Notes: generated by a model from the sequence alone, not told the origin. A DNA stretch of 64,000 nucleotides from Oikopleura dioica (GCA_907165135.1 OU015568.1:6642501-6706500); one strand, 5' to 3'; positions 10,926-25,300 are shown, numbered from the stretch's first letter. Numbers and translations: made by a program.

Positions 10926-11450
10926 TGATATCGATTTTGAGGACCGTTTTGGAATGTTCTTTTTCAAAAAAAGATCTTTTTAAAGTTCGGTTTGAGGAAG
11001 GTGCTTAGTAAGGGCGAGGAGGGCAAAGAAATGATCTTGATTCTTGGCAAGAGGATGGAGCTGAAGTTGGCTTCGTTCCAGTTTTGGCGGCGGTGGTTGT
11101 CGGGAAGAGCGTCGCTTTCTAAGAAGGGCGCTGCTTCGCCGAATTTATTTCTACCTGCCTCGATTCTGGACCGCTAGTTGGCTTTTGGAGGTGCCACCAG
11201 AGCACCACACCGCCGCTCCTCCACGTAGAATTTTCAGACTTATGTAATGTGCAGTCAATAAGGCTGACGAGCGCTTTAAAGCGAAACACGCGTAATTCTT
11301 TTGACTCTCAAAATTACGGAAGACGCCATATTCAAAATTATGGAATGCTAAAAGTGATGGTTTTTTCGTGTTAAAGGATTACAACTGTTACAGTTAGGCT
11401 GCCATTCCTTCCGACATTCTTCAACATGACTTCAATTGTCTGTCAGACTG
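10926..11450. other. Gene-free stretch
   Basis: An open frame at 10992..11177 exists but has no splice support or recognisable content. Nothing else was seen here. Confidence 0.5.
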
Positions 11451-11451
11451 T

Positions 11452-11716
11452 GTCGGGCTCTAAAGAGCTTGAATAAAAAGCCGCGGAGCGGCTTTTCTTA
11501 GAAACGAAGCCGCATAGCGGCTTCGCCAAAAATAAGAAAAAAACTGAAATGGTAATGCTTCGCGGCTTCGTTTTTTAAAAAGCCGCTACGCGGCTTTCGA
11601 TTCAAGTTCTTTAGAGCGGCTTTGGAGCATTACCATTTCAATCTTTTTTTTGGCGAAGCCGCTATGCGGCTTCGTTTCTAAGAAAAGCCGCTACGCGACT
11701 TTTTATTCAAGCTGAT
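11452..11716. repeat. GC-foldback MITE, large copy without the AACCTGAGTC arms
   Basis: Several nested hairpins of the form AAAAGCCGC...GCGGCTTTT and CGAAGCCGC...GCGGCTTCG are arranged as a palindrome about a centre near 11600. The outer arms seen in other copies are replaced by TTGAATAAAAAG / CTTTTTATTCAAG. 11717-13032 holds no gene that I can support. Confidence 0.75.
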
Positions 11717-13032
11717 GAGAGCCTGACTAAGGCTTTTGAGTTCAGATAGAGAATCTGATATCTAATGGTATTTTGAAAGCGTTAGCATAAAGAGTTAAAT
11801 TAAGCGATTGTAATCAAAGTTAACTTTTTCGAGTTTCAGATTTCCTGAATAATTTGTTGGAAATCTGATCGATGGTCTTATTTCGAATCTGAAAACGAGT
11901 CTGATTTTCCGGAGTTTTGTCGAAGAGCTTGATTGACGATCGCTCGCGTGAATCAGGAATCAGATCGGAATCACTCCGGAAAATGGACCAAACGTAGATC
12001 CAGGATCTGTTGAATCGACAAGGTTCGCGACTGACGGTCAGACGTAAGGGGACTGTCTGCCAGACAGAGTCTGAAAGACGGTTTTTTTCTTTCTTTTTGA
12101 AAATGGCTTTTCTTCCAAAGAAAAGGGTGGATAATAAAGTTAAGGCAAATTTAAGCGTAATTAAATTGTTTCTACGTGAGTAAGGAGTCTAGAGCTAGTT
12201 GCGGTTTGGTTTTAGATCGCCGCGGAAATGTATTGCGCAAGTTTTTTTTCGCGGCGCTTCACGTTGAGAAGCGACTTCACGTTAAAAGGCGCCCTCAGCG
12301 AGGCCCATCTCAGAAACGGCCCTCTAATTTCCTGGTACTTGCACCGCGCTAGGGTGCGCCACCTCCACCCGAAGGATTATCCAATTTCAGACTAGCGCGG
12401 AGCCAGCGCTCGCCGCCCAAAATCTTAAAATCGCGTTTGAAAAGATTTTAAGAGGGCTAAAATTTGATCAAAAATTTCCTACTGACTTATTCTTAAAAAA
12501 TATTCTTTGAAGGGAATTATTCGAAGCTGAATTTCAGTCAACTTTCATTAAAAATAGTGTCAAAAGATGGAAATCTATTCGATAAGTCGGAAATATTCTC
12601 AAAAAATTAAGGGTTTCAAGTTGAAAACCACAAGACCCATGATTGAAAAAGTCACTCCAACTTGAAAGAGGGTCCTTAAAATCATGAAAGGAGTTGGTTA
12701 CTCTTCCTTGATTTCAACTTTCACGATTGATTTTTGCATCTAAAACTCAACCAACTTAATCCTTTTCCTTGAATAAAAGTTTGATTCCAAAGCTGCTAAA
12801 CTCAGAAGGGCTGACACCCTAGAAGGATGAGGTGTGTTCGGTGTAGTGCGTTTCAGAAATTCTAGGCTTTGGCGCCGCGCTTTTGAGCGCCATCGCGTTT
12901 TTTTCCGCCGAAGCAACATGAGTAAAAATGGCATCCAGATTTACAATTTCGAACTAAAGCAGAAAAACCAATTCTTAATTCGAAAAAACCTTCAGAGAAA
13001 CAAATCCCACAAGAGATCAAAAACGCGAAGAA

Positions 13033-14902
13033 ATGGAAGCACAAAATCAGCAGCAGCAGCTTTTACTGCAGCAGTATTTACAGTACCAAAGCCTACAACA
13101 GCAGCAGGCGGCTCAACTTCCGCAGCTGCCGGAAGACGCGATGCTTAGGATGAATTTGTTGATGATGGCTCAGCTTCAAGCGCAACAAGAGCTGCTCAAC
13201 AAGCAAATGATGTTCTCCAGAGTCGACCAGGGCTACTACACTTCCAGTGCCAGTTCGGGCTCGTCCCCAGTGCGCGACTTGGAGAGCCCCCCTCCCGCGC
13301 CAAAGAAAAGCCGGAAGCGGCAGAAATCCAAGGATGAATCGAAGAGCGCTAGAAAGCAGCAGAAAAGCTCCAGTCAGGAGAAACAAACCTTCCTTGGCTT
13401 GTACGAAGTATACGGCGTCATCGGCGTCGGAGGAGGCGGAATGGTCTACTCCGGCCGAAGAATCACGGACGGCCTGCCCGTCGCCATCAAACGCGTCATG
13501 CGCGAGAAGGTTAAACGATGGGAAACCGTCGACGGCCACAAAGTCCCCCAAGAAATCGCCCTCATGCTCCGGTAACAATCTAATTTCAGCCGACATCTAA
13601 TCCGCCGCCGAATATAATCGGCGATCATTATCTACAATCTTAAATCTAACTCCCAAGAGTTTATTTTTGCCGCTCCGAGTTCTTCTGTTTTCATGGGTCG
13701 GTGATTTTTCTGCTGCTCATTGAGCAAGAATCTGGAACTTTTTTTTGCAAGAAAAACTTGCCCGTGGGGCATTTGGCGCCAATTCTGAATTGCCGATTTT
13801 TGCGCGAGTTCCAACTTGTTTTCCTTTGATCTTTTAACTCTTGCTTTTTGGCAGAAAGTCAACCTCAAAGTTGATTCTAGTTATCTCTCGTTTTTTGACT
13901 TGGCAGTCGTTCTACTAGCCTTTTACTCTAAAATACCGTATCGATTCGAAAAAGAGTTTAACATTTCTTTTCAGAGTTTACGGTCACCCGGGTGTAATCC
14001 GCCTCGAAGACTGGTACGAATGCATGGATTCCTTCATCCTCGTGATGGAACGTCCCGAATCCGCCGTCGACCTCTTCGACTACATCCGCGAATCAGGGCG
14101 AATGGGCGAAAGCGAGGCTCAGGACGTCTTCAAGCAGGTAAAGCGTCCTTCTCAAAAGAGAGAATCTCCTTGGCTGGAGTGCCCAGCCTTCGAGTCCACT
14201 CAGACGCCCGCCAATTTAACTTCAGAAATTCTAGAGCTTCTTTCTAACGCGAAAAGTTTTCTAAAAGCAATCTTTTCAGATCGTCGTCGCAGTCGCTCAT
14301 ATTCATTCCCGCGGCGTCGTCCACCGTGATATCAAGGATGAGAACATCATTCTTGAGCGCGAAACTGGCGAAATCAAGCTCATCGATTTTGGCTGTGGAA
14401 CGATGCTCAAAGAAAGCGCTTACCGAGACTTCTCCGGGACGCCCGAATTCTACCCGCCGGAGTGGTTCACTTCCAAATACTATCACGCTCGGTACAGTAC
14501 AAAGAGAGTACTCCTCAGACAGAGTCCACCAGACAGCGTCTTCGCGACAGCCAGACGAGATAGTCTCCCAAGTATCTTTTCGAAAGGCCTTATTAGTAAA
14601 CTAATGATTCAGAACTGCAGCTGTGTGGTCTCTCGGAATCCTCCTATACGACATGCTCCTTGGCGAGATTCCCTTCAAATCGAAAGAAAAGATCATCGAA
14701 AACCAGCTGCATTTCAAGGTAAGAAATCACTGGATGACTCCCCCACACTCATTTTACGAAACCTTACGAAAGCAAATCTAAACCGTTTCTTCAGCACTCG
14801 ATCTCCGATTCCGCGCTGGACCTAATCCGCTGTTTGCTCCAGTCAGACCCCGAACAACGTCCTCCTCTCGAGCAGATTCTGCTCCACCCCTGGTTCCAAT
14901 AA
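13033..14902 (+). CDS. PIM: PIM-family serine/threonine kinase
   Basis: Constitutively active cytoplasmic/nuclear Ser/Thr kinase of the CAMK group. Exons 13033..13571, 13975..14137, 14280..14491, 14613..14718 and 14795..14902 join in phase to 375 codons plus TAA. The first 115 residues are Gln/Ser/Lys-rich and disordered, longer than in vertebrate PIM1. The kinase domain then shows a Gly loop ([12 protein letters not shown]), VAIKRV with the VAIK lysine, the PIM-specific hinge [14 protein letters not shown], the catalytic loop [14 protein letters not shown] (LIDFGCG), the P+1 segment [12 protein letters not shown] and [17 protein letters not shown]. All key residues are present. The start is the first in-frame ATG after a CTTCAG acceptor. 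Convergent with the laminin gene. Confidence 0.95.
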
Positions 14903-15139
14903 GACGCTCCTCATTTTGGATCTCGACTTGGTATCTTCCACCTTCCAACAATCACTGCTGCCACAATCACTGCTCGCACCCTTCACTGTACAATTATCTC
15001 GACTGACAAGGTTGAACCGCGCCCTTTTCTGTACACTCTGAATTTCTTCAAAAAAACAGCCTCCGTTCAGATTAGTTACCTACTCAATACATTTTCTGTT
15101 CCATCAAAAATCAGTCTTTCGTCAATTCTCTTCAGAAAA
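14903..15139. other. 3' flank of the kinase gene, no gene seen
   Basis: AT-rich, with no open frame or repeat that I can support. A foldback repeat follows. Confidence 0.5.
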
Positions 15140-15303
15140 ACCTGTGTAGAAAACCTGAGTCAGGGTTTGAAAAATCTTTAATGAAAAGCCGCATAGCGGC
15201 TTTTTCTTAAACGAAGCCGCAAAGCGGCTTCGCAAAATAAATATTCAAGTCTACTTTTACTCAGGTTTCCTGACTCAGGTTTTGTGCACAGGTCGCCGAG
15301 CTC
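15140..15303. repeat. GC-foldback MITE copy
   Basis: CCTGTGTAGAAAACCTGAGTCAGG on the left and CCTGACTCAGGTTTTGTGCACAGG on the right, with AAAAGCCGCATAGCGGCTTTT and GAAGCCGCAAAGCGGCTTCG hairpins between. Confidence 0.85.
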
Positions 15304-15549
15304 AGACAGACAGAATACTCACTCTAGAATTAAATTTTTATTATGCAAGAATGGCAATAAATGTCTCTTTTCTTCTGAAAACGCAACGAACAACTTGACT
15401 CGTCCAAATATTTGGTCGATCGAACAAGCCACAGTTAACAAGACCGAGCGGACTCCGTTGGATAGTCAATTACATTATTATTAGGAATAATAAATGATGT
15501 TCTTTCTATTTTGCTTACTGTCAAAGTAAGTCATTTTACAAGATGAAAA

Positions 15550-15855
15550 TCAACACTCAAGAGCCTCTTCTAGTATCATCGACATTCTAGTCGATTGCTT
15601 CCCAAAAAGTATGCTTCGGGATAAAGGATGAAAAAACCAATGGAAACTAGCACTTGCGCAACTCAAAGTAGTTGAACTTAATAAGGAAGAAGAATAAGTT
15701 TCCAGACAATTTCCAGACAAGGTCTCATAATTGACGCAAAAATCGTCTGGGACAACTTCTACTTGTACTCCGAAACTAATGGAAAGGGACTTAATGAAGG
15801 CTGGAGGTTTTATGAAGGCTTTTTCGTAATTTGTATTTGGACTAAAACTTCGCAT
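15550..15855 (-). other. Open frame overlapping a duplicated segment
   Basis: A 101-codon frame on the minus strand, Ser/Phe/Leu-rich, with no domain recognised. Part of it (15670..15845) is a diverged inverted copy of 8845..9010. The shared reading PDDFCVNYETLSGNC favours a protein-coding origin, but neither copy has a complete gene model. 15856-16373 shows nothing more. Confidence 0.3.
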
Positions 15856-16373
15856 CGAAAATTGCTATTTAAGGCTTCCGCTTCTCGTTTCTTTCTCAAA
15901 TTGGTAGCTCAGTTTTTTTCAACTGGGGGCTGCACATCTGCTATGTGAATCATTGGACAAGAAGATTAAGAAATAACTGAACAGATGGGTATCCTTTTTT
16001 AGAAAATGATGCTTCTCTTCAGTGGGTAAAAATCCTCTACTTCGGAATTCGATTTATTTCCGTACATAAACATATGGGCGAAAGATTCAGCGGATTCCGT
16101 AAAGATGGATCCCAACTTGATAGGAAAAATACATTCATGAACAAAAAAGGGCAACCATTTTGAAGCACTGATTATGGAAAAGGTTACGGTAATTATTAAA
16201 TCATTCCATTATGGAAAACCCAATTTGACTTTCTGAAGCTTTCAGTAGAAAAACATCGCTTTCGTTTTCAAGCCGTATAATCTTTATTCACATATACTGT
16301 AAAATTGAACAGGCTTTGAGTAATTGTGAAGAATTAATCCAGAATTCTTATTGTCAGTTTTGAAGAGATTTGT

Positions 16374-19300
16374 TTAGACCGGGCAAGTTAGGGAGTAAAA
16401 GTTTCCGCGAATATTCAGTTGATCGTTGGCTTCTGGTTCCCAAGAAACTGGCTCGTCGTTCATGTAGAAGTCTGTCAGACAGCCGGAGAGACGCTTGAAG
16501 CTGACGCTGCCGTCGAGAACGGTCATGTGATCGCGAAGAGTTTGTTTCTTTGTGGAATCGTTGACCTTGAGAATCACCTGCTCGTCACTGCCTTCGTTCT
16601 TGAATTCGACTGAAAAGAGCGGTTATTCGCTGAAAGATGGAAGAGAAAACTCACCTGAAATTTCAATAGGTTGAGATCTGCAGTCTTTGTTTCTTACAGA
16701 AACGCGAGCTACACCCTTAGCGATGTAAATGTAAGCGACGACTTCTTCTTTTTCGACTTTGATTTCCATTCGCTCATCTTAATTGATTTCAGCTAGATTT
16801 GGGCAATTTAAATTTTGTTTTACCTTTTTCAGTGTTGAAAATTTCTACAAGCTCGAATTTCTCGTCTGTGGGAGTGAGCGTGACTTCGAATTTTTCAAGA
16901 CGTTCTTTGAGAGAAAAATCAATGGCGGTTCCTCGAGGAGAGAAGAAACCAACATCGCCGGGTCGAGAAAGAATGGCGGGAGAGTTCTGGATTCGCTTTG
17001 GATTCATTTCTCGATCGTTCATCTTTACATCGAAGACTGCTCCGCTGAAGCCCTCGACATTGTCCATGGTGGAAGGGCATTTGAGAGGAGTTTCACCGAT
17101 GAAGAGAGTGCTCAATGATTTCTTGGCAATTCGCAATCGCTTGTTTTCGGAATATCTGTCGAAACTCAAGATGAACTTGGTTTTTCCGCGGCTCATTTCT
17201 CTCGCTTCGATTCTGATCTGCACGCGCTTGTTGACTGGCAAGTTCTTCTTGAGATCCACTGTGTCTATCTCTTTCTGCCCGTCGGAGATGTACAAGCTTG
17301 GCTGCTGATTGACAACGACCAGGGAAACGTAAGCACTGCAGTCGTCATTTGTCAATTTGGCGATAGTTCCGTCTTTCTCTTCAATTTCAACGTCGAGATC
17401 GAGTTCGAACCGGTTGATCTTTTCGCCGTTGCGGAGGTTGAATTTCAAGAAGCTATCTGGTTTCAGCATGAATTTCTCAACTTCTGGGATTCGTTGATCA
17501 AAATGCTCGCACTTCTCGTGGTGGACCTTTCTCGAGCGCTGGTGTTCCCGAGAGCTGGCAGAATCGACCGACATCTCGACGACATGAGTGGACATCAAGC
17601 TTTGAGGAACATTCGCGTGGCATTCGTTGAAGCGCAATTGCCCCTGGCAGATGTTTCTGGTCCTGTCGTGGCAGAGGAAGCCGTCAAGAGCAGTTGCCAG
17701 GAAGACGTTCTTCTCATCCCGGAGATTTTCGATGAAAGGAACTGTCATGCAGCCGAAGAACGGTTGCTGGACGCGCTGGTTTTTCACATTTCGACCGCCG
17801 AGAGTCAGCTCGATGCTTTCATTCTCCACTTCTGCCAGTTCAAGTGCTTCGAATTTTTCTTCGTGGCCGTTGATGGAAACGAACAATCCCTCGCCATTTT
17901 TGCGTTCGATGGAGACAGCGATGTTCTCTTCCGCGACGACACGAACTGGGACGGAGAAGGTTTCTTCTTCTTTGTTAGTTTTGATGAAGAAGTTGGTTTG
18001 ATCGCCGTTTGGTGTGATGCCGAACTCAACGAATCGCTGGCCGTTTGGATTGTGAGCGCGGAGAAGGACGGAGTTTCGGAGATTGTAACCAGCTAAACAA
18101 GTGATTGATAAAGGTTTTGAGGATTTTTCTCTGAATTACCTTGGATAGTGAAACTGAAGACGGCTCTGAAATTGCTCAAAGTTCCCTTCAAGTTCTTTCG
18201 AATAATCGCTTCGTTTCCGTTGAATGAGACTTTCTGGAGATTAGGGGTTTTGCACCCAGGCAAGATTCCTGATTTCATGACAGAAGAACCAGGAGCGAGA
18301 TCCAAAGGCTTGTGATTGATAGCTGTTTTGCCGAAGCAACCGGTGTATCGCTTGTTGTACATTGGAACGTATTCTGACAGATGGCTCAAATCGCCGTAGA
18401 TTGGTTGGAAACCACCGAGATGAATTTGGTTGGAGATTCGGAACTCGCAGCCGTGGCAAGTCTTGCTCTTCTTTTTGATGTAGAAATCGTTTTCAACAGA
18501 GACGACTTTGTTTACGTTCCATTCTTTTACCGACAATCCAGCGACGCCACCAACCATGCCGATTCGAAGAGTGAGCTCGTTTGACTCTCGTTGGATTCTT
18601 GTCACGTGCTCTGGCTTCATTCCGAATGCGGTAGGGATGTAAGGATCGTTCGTCTTTGGTCGCTCAAGTCGGACTGCATTTGGTCCTGCTTTGTAACCAA
18701 GATTGTATGAGAAGACAGGCTCGCCATTTTGCAGTTCAAGGGCGAGGAAGTAATCTTTTTGAAGTGGATCGCCGATGAAGAAGATCAGCGCATCAGCTTG
18801 GGTAGTCGCTCGAAGCTTCATCTGGAAAACGATAGTTCCGGAGTCCTGGTTGACCATGTATTTTGAGTGCGATTCATCATCGAGATGAGCCCATGAATTC
18901 TCACCGGAGAACTGGTAGCAACCGGCTGTTTCCTTGATCGGCGAAGTTTCTAGAATCTGTTCCCAGTTGAGATGCTGCTGTTCTCGGCTGAAATCCTCAG
19001 CTGCCTCGTCGAAATTCCAAACAAAGATTTCGCGACCGTTGAGGACGACTTCTGCGAGTTCCATTTTCGTCGAAGTACTCTTGACACCATCAAGTGATTC
19101 GGGGAGAGCACCAAGAATCAAGGTAGTTTTATTGGAAACAAAGGTATTTTCTTGCGTTGGGAAGGTTGCGAAAACTTCAGAAGATCTCGATGAATCATCA
19201 AGCTTGGAGACATGGAGGACTAACTGATCGACGGATCGTCGAACTCGGATTTTCTGCCAGGTGCTGTCGGGTCGGAAAACTTCAGTGTCTGATTTCAAAA

Positions 19301-22300
19301 TGACTGAATCGGCATCAGCGGTGTTCTTGAAGACGACTCGGGGCTTTCCTTCCAAAATTTCAAGAGTCAAGAAGCTGGAATCGGACTCGAACAGAGTGAA
19401 AACATGAGCAGATGGCTTACGAGGCCGAACAAGGATTTCAAGATTGACTTCGTCGACAAGCTCAACGGGGAATTTGACCTCAGAGATGTCGTAGATTGTA
19501 TATTCATCGTCCTTGATCTGGAGAGGAATCTTGTTGGAGATGTAGTTTACGAGAGTCTTTGACATTTCAATTTGCTCCATGATCTCGTCAATGCTCTTTT
19601 GCATTTCTGCAAACATATCATCAGTATCCTTGGCGATCTCGTTGATTTCATTATTAATCTCAGCGAAGTTGTCTTCGTTGACACCGGTGGCGATTTCGAC
19701 AACCTTGTCGCCGCACGATTTCATGATGTTTTCGGTTTCTTCAAGCATCTGCGTTGCTTCTTCAGTGTATTTCGAAATGTGATCGTACGAAGTTTTGACT
19801 TTTTCAAGATTATCGTTGATTTCTTTGCCGGTCTTGAAGATGTCATCGACTGGAACTGTTTTATTTATCTCGTTGAAGATGTCCAAGTTGTCAATTAGAG
19901 TTTGATAGGCTTCCATATCAACAGGTTCGTTGTAGATTTCATCTAGTTTCGCAAACTGAGCATCAAGAGGGTCTTTTTCTTTGATGAGGAGATTCAGATG
20001 GTTCTGAGTTTCATCAAGTTTCTTGTCAGTTGCGTAGAGAGATTCAAGCACTCCGCTGCAGGTAGATTCAGCTTCTGATTTTTCAGTAATTGATGGAAGT
20101 CGCCCATCAATACCATCGAGCAATTCCTGGGCAGACTCAATTTCGGCGAAAGAATTTTTGATAACTTGGTCAATATTTTGAGCACGCAACACTTCAATTT
20201 GCTTGTCAAGTCCAGGAGAGACTTTAGTGAAGAAAATCTCATAATCGCGGTGAATTTGCTCAATCTTGGCAGCGTGTTTTCCAGCGTCGGCAACCCAGTC
20301 TCGCTCTTCTTCTCCAATCTGCTCGATGACCGCTTTCGATTTTTCCATTCGCTCTTCGATTTGTTCGAGTCCTGAAATGATGGTCGCATCATTGTTGAGT
20401 CGGTAGATGGAATTTTCGAATTGAGCCAATGGATCTTCACCAGATAGGGTAGAGTAATCATGGCGAGTTCCATTGTTCATGATGTTTGCGTCATTGAGTA
20501 TTTTGGACGTTTCATAGTAGCTGGCTTTGTAGTCGTTGGCGTCCGAGTGAATCTGCATGATCGTCTTGTTGTTGATTTCAGTCAAATCCATGACATAAGA
20601 AAGATCTTCAGTGATTTGATCGAGAGTTTCTTTGAACTGATCGAGTTTGGCTTTCTTTTCCTCGATTTCTTCAATCAGAAGACCTCCTCGGGAAGAAAGC
20701 TTAGTGACATTGTATCGTCGATTAACATCTTCCAATGTCTCTGTCGCTAGAATTTGCTCCTCAACTGTGGCTTCGTTGTTTTCGAGACGCAAAACTTCGT
20801 GATAATGGATGTTTGTGATGTTGAAAATAATCTCTTGGGCAGTTGGAACCCAGACATTGTCGAATTCATCGAAGTCAATTTGCTTCTTTCTCGCGATTTC
20901 CATAGCTCGGAAGCTCAATTCATCCAAATCTGTCGAAAGAACGGTCGACTCCTCGAATCTATGCTTGGACTCATCAGTCGATAGTTTTGTTCTGACTTCG
21001 TATTCATGAACGTCGTGGCAAGTTCCGATCATTGAGTTGTACATCTTTTCGAATTCGCGAACCTGATCGCCCGAGGAGTAGCCCATGAGATTTCGTTCCA
21101 ACGAGTTCACATGATTTTTGAGTCCCTTGAGCTCCTTGTCCATGATATTTAGTTTCCGATAAGCAAGGCCACCAGCTTTTGTGACTTCCAGATCAGTCAG
21201 GCGAATCGACACTTCAGTAGTGTACATATCGAGAGATTTTTCATCGTATCCGAGGAATTCATCCCAGTCTCCTTCTGTTCGAGGACCGAGAAGCCAGTCA
21301 ATGCAAGATGAGCACGGTTCGCATTTGGTGTTTAGTCCTGATAGACGAGTAACTGCTCGTGGGTTTTCGCATTGATCGCATTGCGCGCCAATTACTCCTG
21401 GAGGGCACTCGCATCGGCCGGTCTGAGAGTCACATGGAAGACCAGGTGGACAATTGCACTGCTTGCAGCCGGAAGAAGTCAGATCATAGTGACCTTCTTG
21501 GCATTTGTCGCAGTTGAGTCCTTCAACACCAGGCTTGCAAGTGCACTGTCCAGTGAGTTTGTCGCAAACATCAGATGTAGAACCGTTCTTGTCACAAGCG
21601 CAAGTTTTGCATCCAGTCATGTGACAGCTATCAAAGTCCCAGAAGCCATCAGCACATTGATCACATGTCTCGCCAACGACGTTTGGTTTGCACTGACAGT
21701 CGCCGAAGATGTTGTCACATCCTTGAGAGCCGCAGATGTTGCAGTTGCACTCCTCGCAAGACTTTTCAATCGCGTTTCCAAAATAGAAAGGAGCGCATTT
21801 TTCACAGTGTTTTCCTGCAGTGTTGTTGATGCAAGCGAGACAAGTTCCATCTTGATCATCGCACTGAACGTTGCCGGTGGAAAGGTCAGAGTTGCCATTG
21901 CAATCGCACTTTTTGCACTCTTGGTTGATCATATTTGGGCGACCGAACCAACCAGCATCGCATTTTTCACAGGCAGCGCCGGTGTATCCTGGCTTGCAGT
22001 TGCAAACAACGTCGAAATCATCCTTTTTATCAGGGTTGAAGATGTTTGTAAAGTCCGTGAACTCAGAGTAGTCGGCAATCTTTTCATCCTTGACTTGGTG
22101 GAAGCAAGAGATGGAGTGCGAGTTGTGCTCGCTTGGGCAAGGACAGGGTTTGCAATCGGCAGAAGTTCCACCTTTGGCGTATCCAATGAATCCCTCGGCG
22201 CAGAACTCGCAGTTTGTGCCCATCGTATTGTCAAGACAGGTTGAGAGCTCAATTGTACTCTCGGCCAGTTTCATTGCCGAATCTTGAATGTAGATTTCGC

Positions 22301-25300
22301 TGCCGTCTTGTTCAACACCTTCAATGTATTGGCTAGAAACATCGCTGGTAACATTGTTCAAGAGGATGAAAGTTTGCTCGCCAAGGAGAGACGAGGTATC
22401 CCAGTATCGAGGGTAGCCGTCTTCGTCGCATTCATCGCAGTGGTTGTTGCATTTGCATTTCTGGCAGCGCTGGTATCGAGAACCTTCAGTATTTGACTTA
22501 TCCCAGTAGTAGCCTTTATCACACTCCTCGCAACTCGGTCCCACGTGACCTTCTGGGCAAGTACAGACTTCGACGCGGGAGCGGTGAGCGTATCGAGAAG
22601 CTTCAGAAGAATCAGAATATGGCATCTCAAGTTGGTCGGTAAAGTCGGTATCTTCGAGGATCAGATTGGAAATTTGAATTTCAGAGACGGCAACGGGATA
22701 GGAAGCTTTCATTTTGATGCCGGTCAAGTCACGAAGAACCTTGAGCAGTTCGTTTCGAGAGATAGGTTGGTGAGTGAGGGCCGAGAAGAAACCGTTTTCC
22801 ATGAGTGGAACTCGGACGGTCATTGAGTTTGAGTCGGATCGATGTTCGTCGGATTTCCAGTAGATGCTGAGTCCATTACCGTCAAGATAGAGATCTGGAT
22901 CAGTGTTGAGCGACGAGAAAGCGCTGTTTGCAGCCTTGTCGTGCTCTTCTTCGTCCCAGGTGATTGTGTACTCAAGGAATCCACCGTAAGCGCCAAGTCT
23001 GTTACCGCCGTATTTCTTCACAGGAGCGACCCAGTAAAGAGGCTTTCGAGCTTGAGAGTCGGATCGAAGAGCTTGGCCACCTGCTTTATTGACTTCCAAG
23101 GTGATGGAGTTTTCAAAGGCAAAGAGGGCTTTTTCGTAGTTAGGCGAGATCATTCCTTGAACACGCCAGTCTTCAGCTGTAGACATGTCAGAAACGGAGA
23201 GAACAGCAAAGTCGGATGGTCGACAATCAGCATGACCGGTCTCGAGTTGGATTAAACCGGAGCAGTAGCAGGAAATGCAGCCAGCTGGATTCTGAGAATC
23301 GAGGAAGAAGGAACCGGCTTTGCAGCGAGAGCAGCTGGTGCCTTCGACGTTTTCTTTGCACTGGCAAGCTCCTGTTTTGACATCGCACTGGTTATTGTCC
23401 CCGATGGTACCGCGCTCATCGCACTCGCATTTTTTACAGTTGGGGAATCCGTAGTAACCAGGGAGACATCGATCACAGCTTTTACCAGTGATGAAGGGTA
23501 GGCAAGCGCATTGACCGTTGTGGTCGTCGCAGCTTTCAGAAGCGCCGATGGTTCCTTCAGCGTTGCAGTTGCAAAGCTTGCATCCTGTGATATGATGGTA
23601 TCCGTAAGCATCATCCTGGCAGCTAAGGCAATCTTCAGATGTATTTGCTGGGCAGAGACATTCGCCAGTGCTCTCGTCGCAGACCGTGTTTCCGACACAA
23701 TTGCATTTTCTGCAATTTGGCCAGTTGTAGTAACCAACCTCGCATCTTGAGCAATCGCGTCCGATGACATTTGGCTTGCATTCGCATTGACCGCCGTAGG
23801 CTTCGCACTTTTCGCTGTATCCAACTGTTCCGGCAGTGGCACACTGACACTGCTTTGGATTCGAGTTCGACATGACGAGGGTCAAAGCGTTGTCTTTGCA
23901 CATTTTTGGAATATCGTCGTCACGTGGGTCGATCAAGAAGCCGCAGTTTTTAATAAACCAGTCGGCGTGGTTGAGTTCGGCGAGATCAAGTTGTTCAATT
24001 GACCATTTTGTCTCCGGGATGACGATGAAGTTCTTGATTCTGAGAGGTGAGTTTTCTTCGAAATCGATTGAAAGAGTGATTGCTTGTTCTGTGAAAGGGA
24101 AGACCTTATCGCCATTTTGGAGATAAATAATCGCTCGGCAGCCAGATGTCAATTGGCAGTATTCAATTCGGACGGTGCCATGGAAAGACTCAACAGCAGA
24201 TTCGATGAAAATGGATGTGTTGTAGCTCAGACTCTCTTCGTTGTAGTAGTGGATGACAACGAGACTTGGCTCCTCTGCGTGAAGTTCAGTGGAGACATGA
24301 ACCTTGGTTCCATTCTCTGGAGGCACGAACCAAAGACTGTCTGACAGACGAATTTCAGTAGCAGCAGCTGGAGTGGATGGATAGACAGATTCATCAGGGT
24401 TGATAAACTTAGGGCCGTGGCTAGAAATTCCTAGTTTCTTTGGCTGAACAACTTCGATGGACCAATCTTCAAACGGAATGACATGGATTCTCCTGATAAA
24501 GAGCATTTGATCGTCTCGGATTCTTCCTTCGTGGCTGATGGAAAGATAGATCGGACCGGCATCCATATCAATCACTGAAACTTCTCGGTTGAGAGTCACG
24601 CCAACTTGTCGGCAAGAGAAGAGATAGTTGCAAGCATAGGCATTGTAATATCCGGGCTCGACGCGCTCGATTCCGTGTTTTCTGTAGGTGACGTCGATTC
24701 GCACTTGTTGGATTCGCTCAACTCTGTTGACGTAGTCCATCACGAGGACGTACTTGCCTTTTGTTTGAATGTCGATCTGAGCGTAGAGGTTTTCCGCTTT
24801 GGTTCCGTCCAACATGAGCATCTTTTCAAAAGGCTGTGTTCGTCCAGCAACAGTATTGTAGACCATGGGAGGGATGATTTCAAAGTCGCCGGCGAGTGGA
24901 AGTCGGAAAGTTGAGTATTCGCGGACAACAGTTCCGATCGGAAGGGGGAAGTGATCATACATCATGCATTTTGACCCCTTGGATTCAGAGAATTTGCATG
25001 GCTCGTCAACTTTTTGCTTGAGAATTCGCGGCTCATAGTAATCTGCTGGAAGAAGAGCGATGTAGTCAACCAAGACACCTTCTTTTTTGAACTCGGCTCC
25101 TTCAGTGTCGATTTCAAGTCGGAACTTGTACTCGCCTTCAGAAAGAACAGCATCAGTGTTGAAGGAAACGGTAGACGGCTCTGCTGATTGAGGAAGCTTG
25201 ATCTCGACGATTTGTGGAGCTTTGCCTAAAAAGAACGGTAAGTCAATTGTTTATTGAGAAAGGAAATGGGTTTGCTTGTTCAAAAAACTTCGATTTCCCG

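Noticed and set aside
10992-11177. 61-codon open frame with ATG
   Set aside because: No acceptor, partner exon or recognisable content; the length is expected by chance.
13093-13596. 167-codon minus-strand open frame
   Set aside because: Antisense to the PIM kinase first exon.
21372-22244. 290-codon plus-strand open frame
   Set aside because: It is the antisense shadow of laminin exon 8; the codon bias of the Cys-rich LE repeats keeps the opposite strand open.
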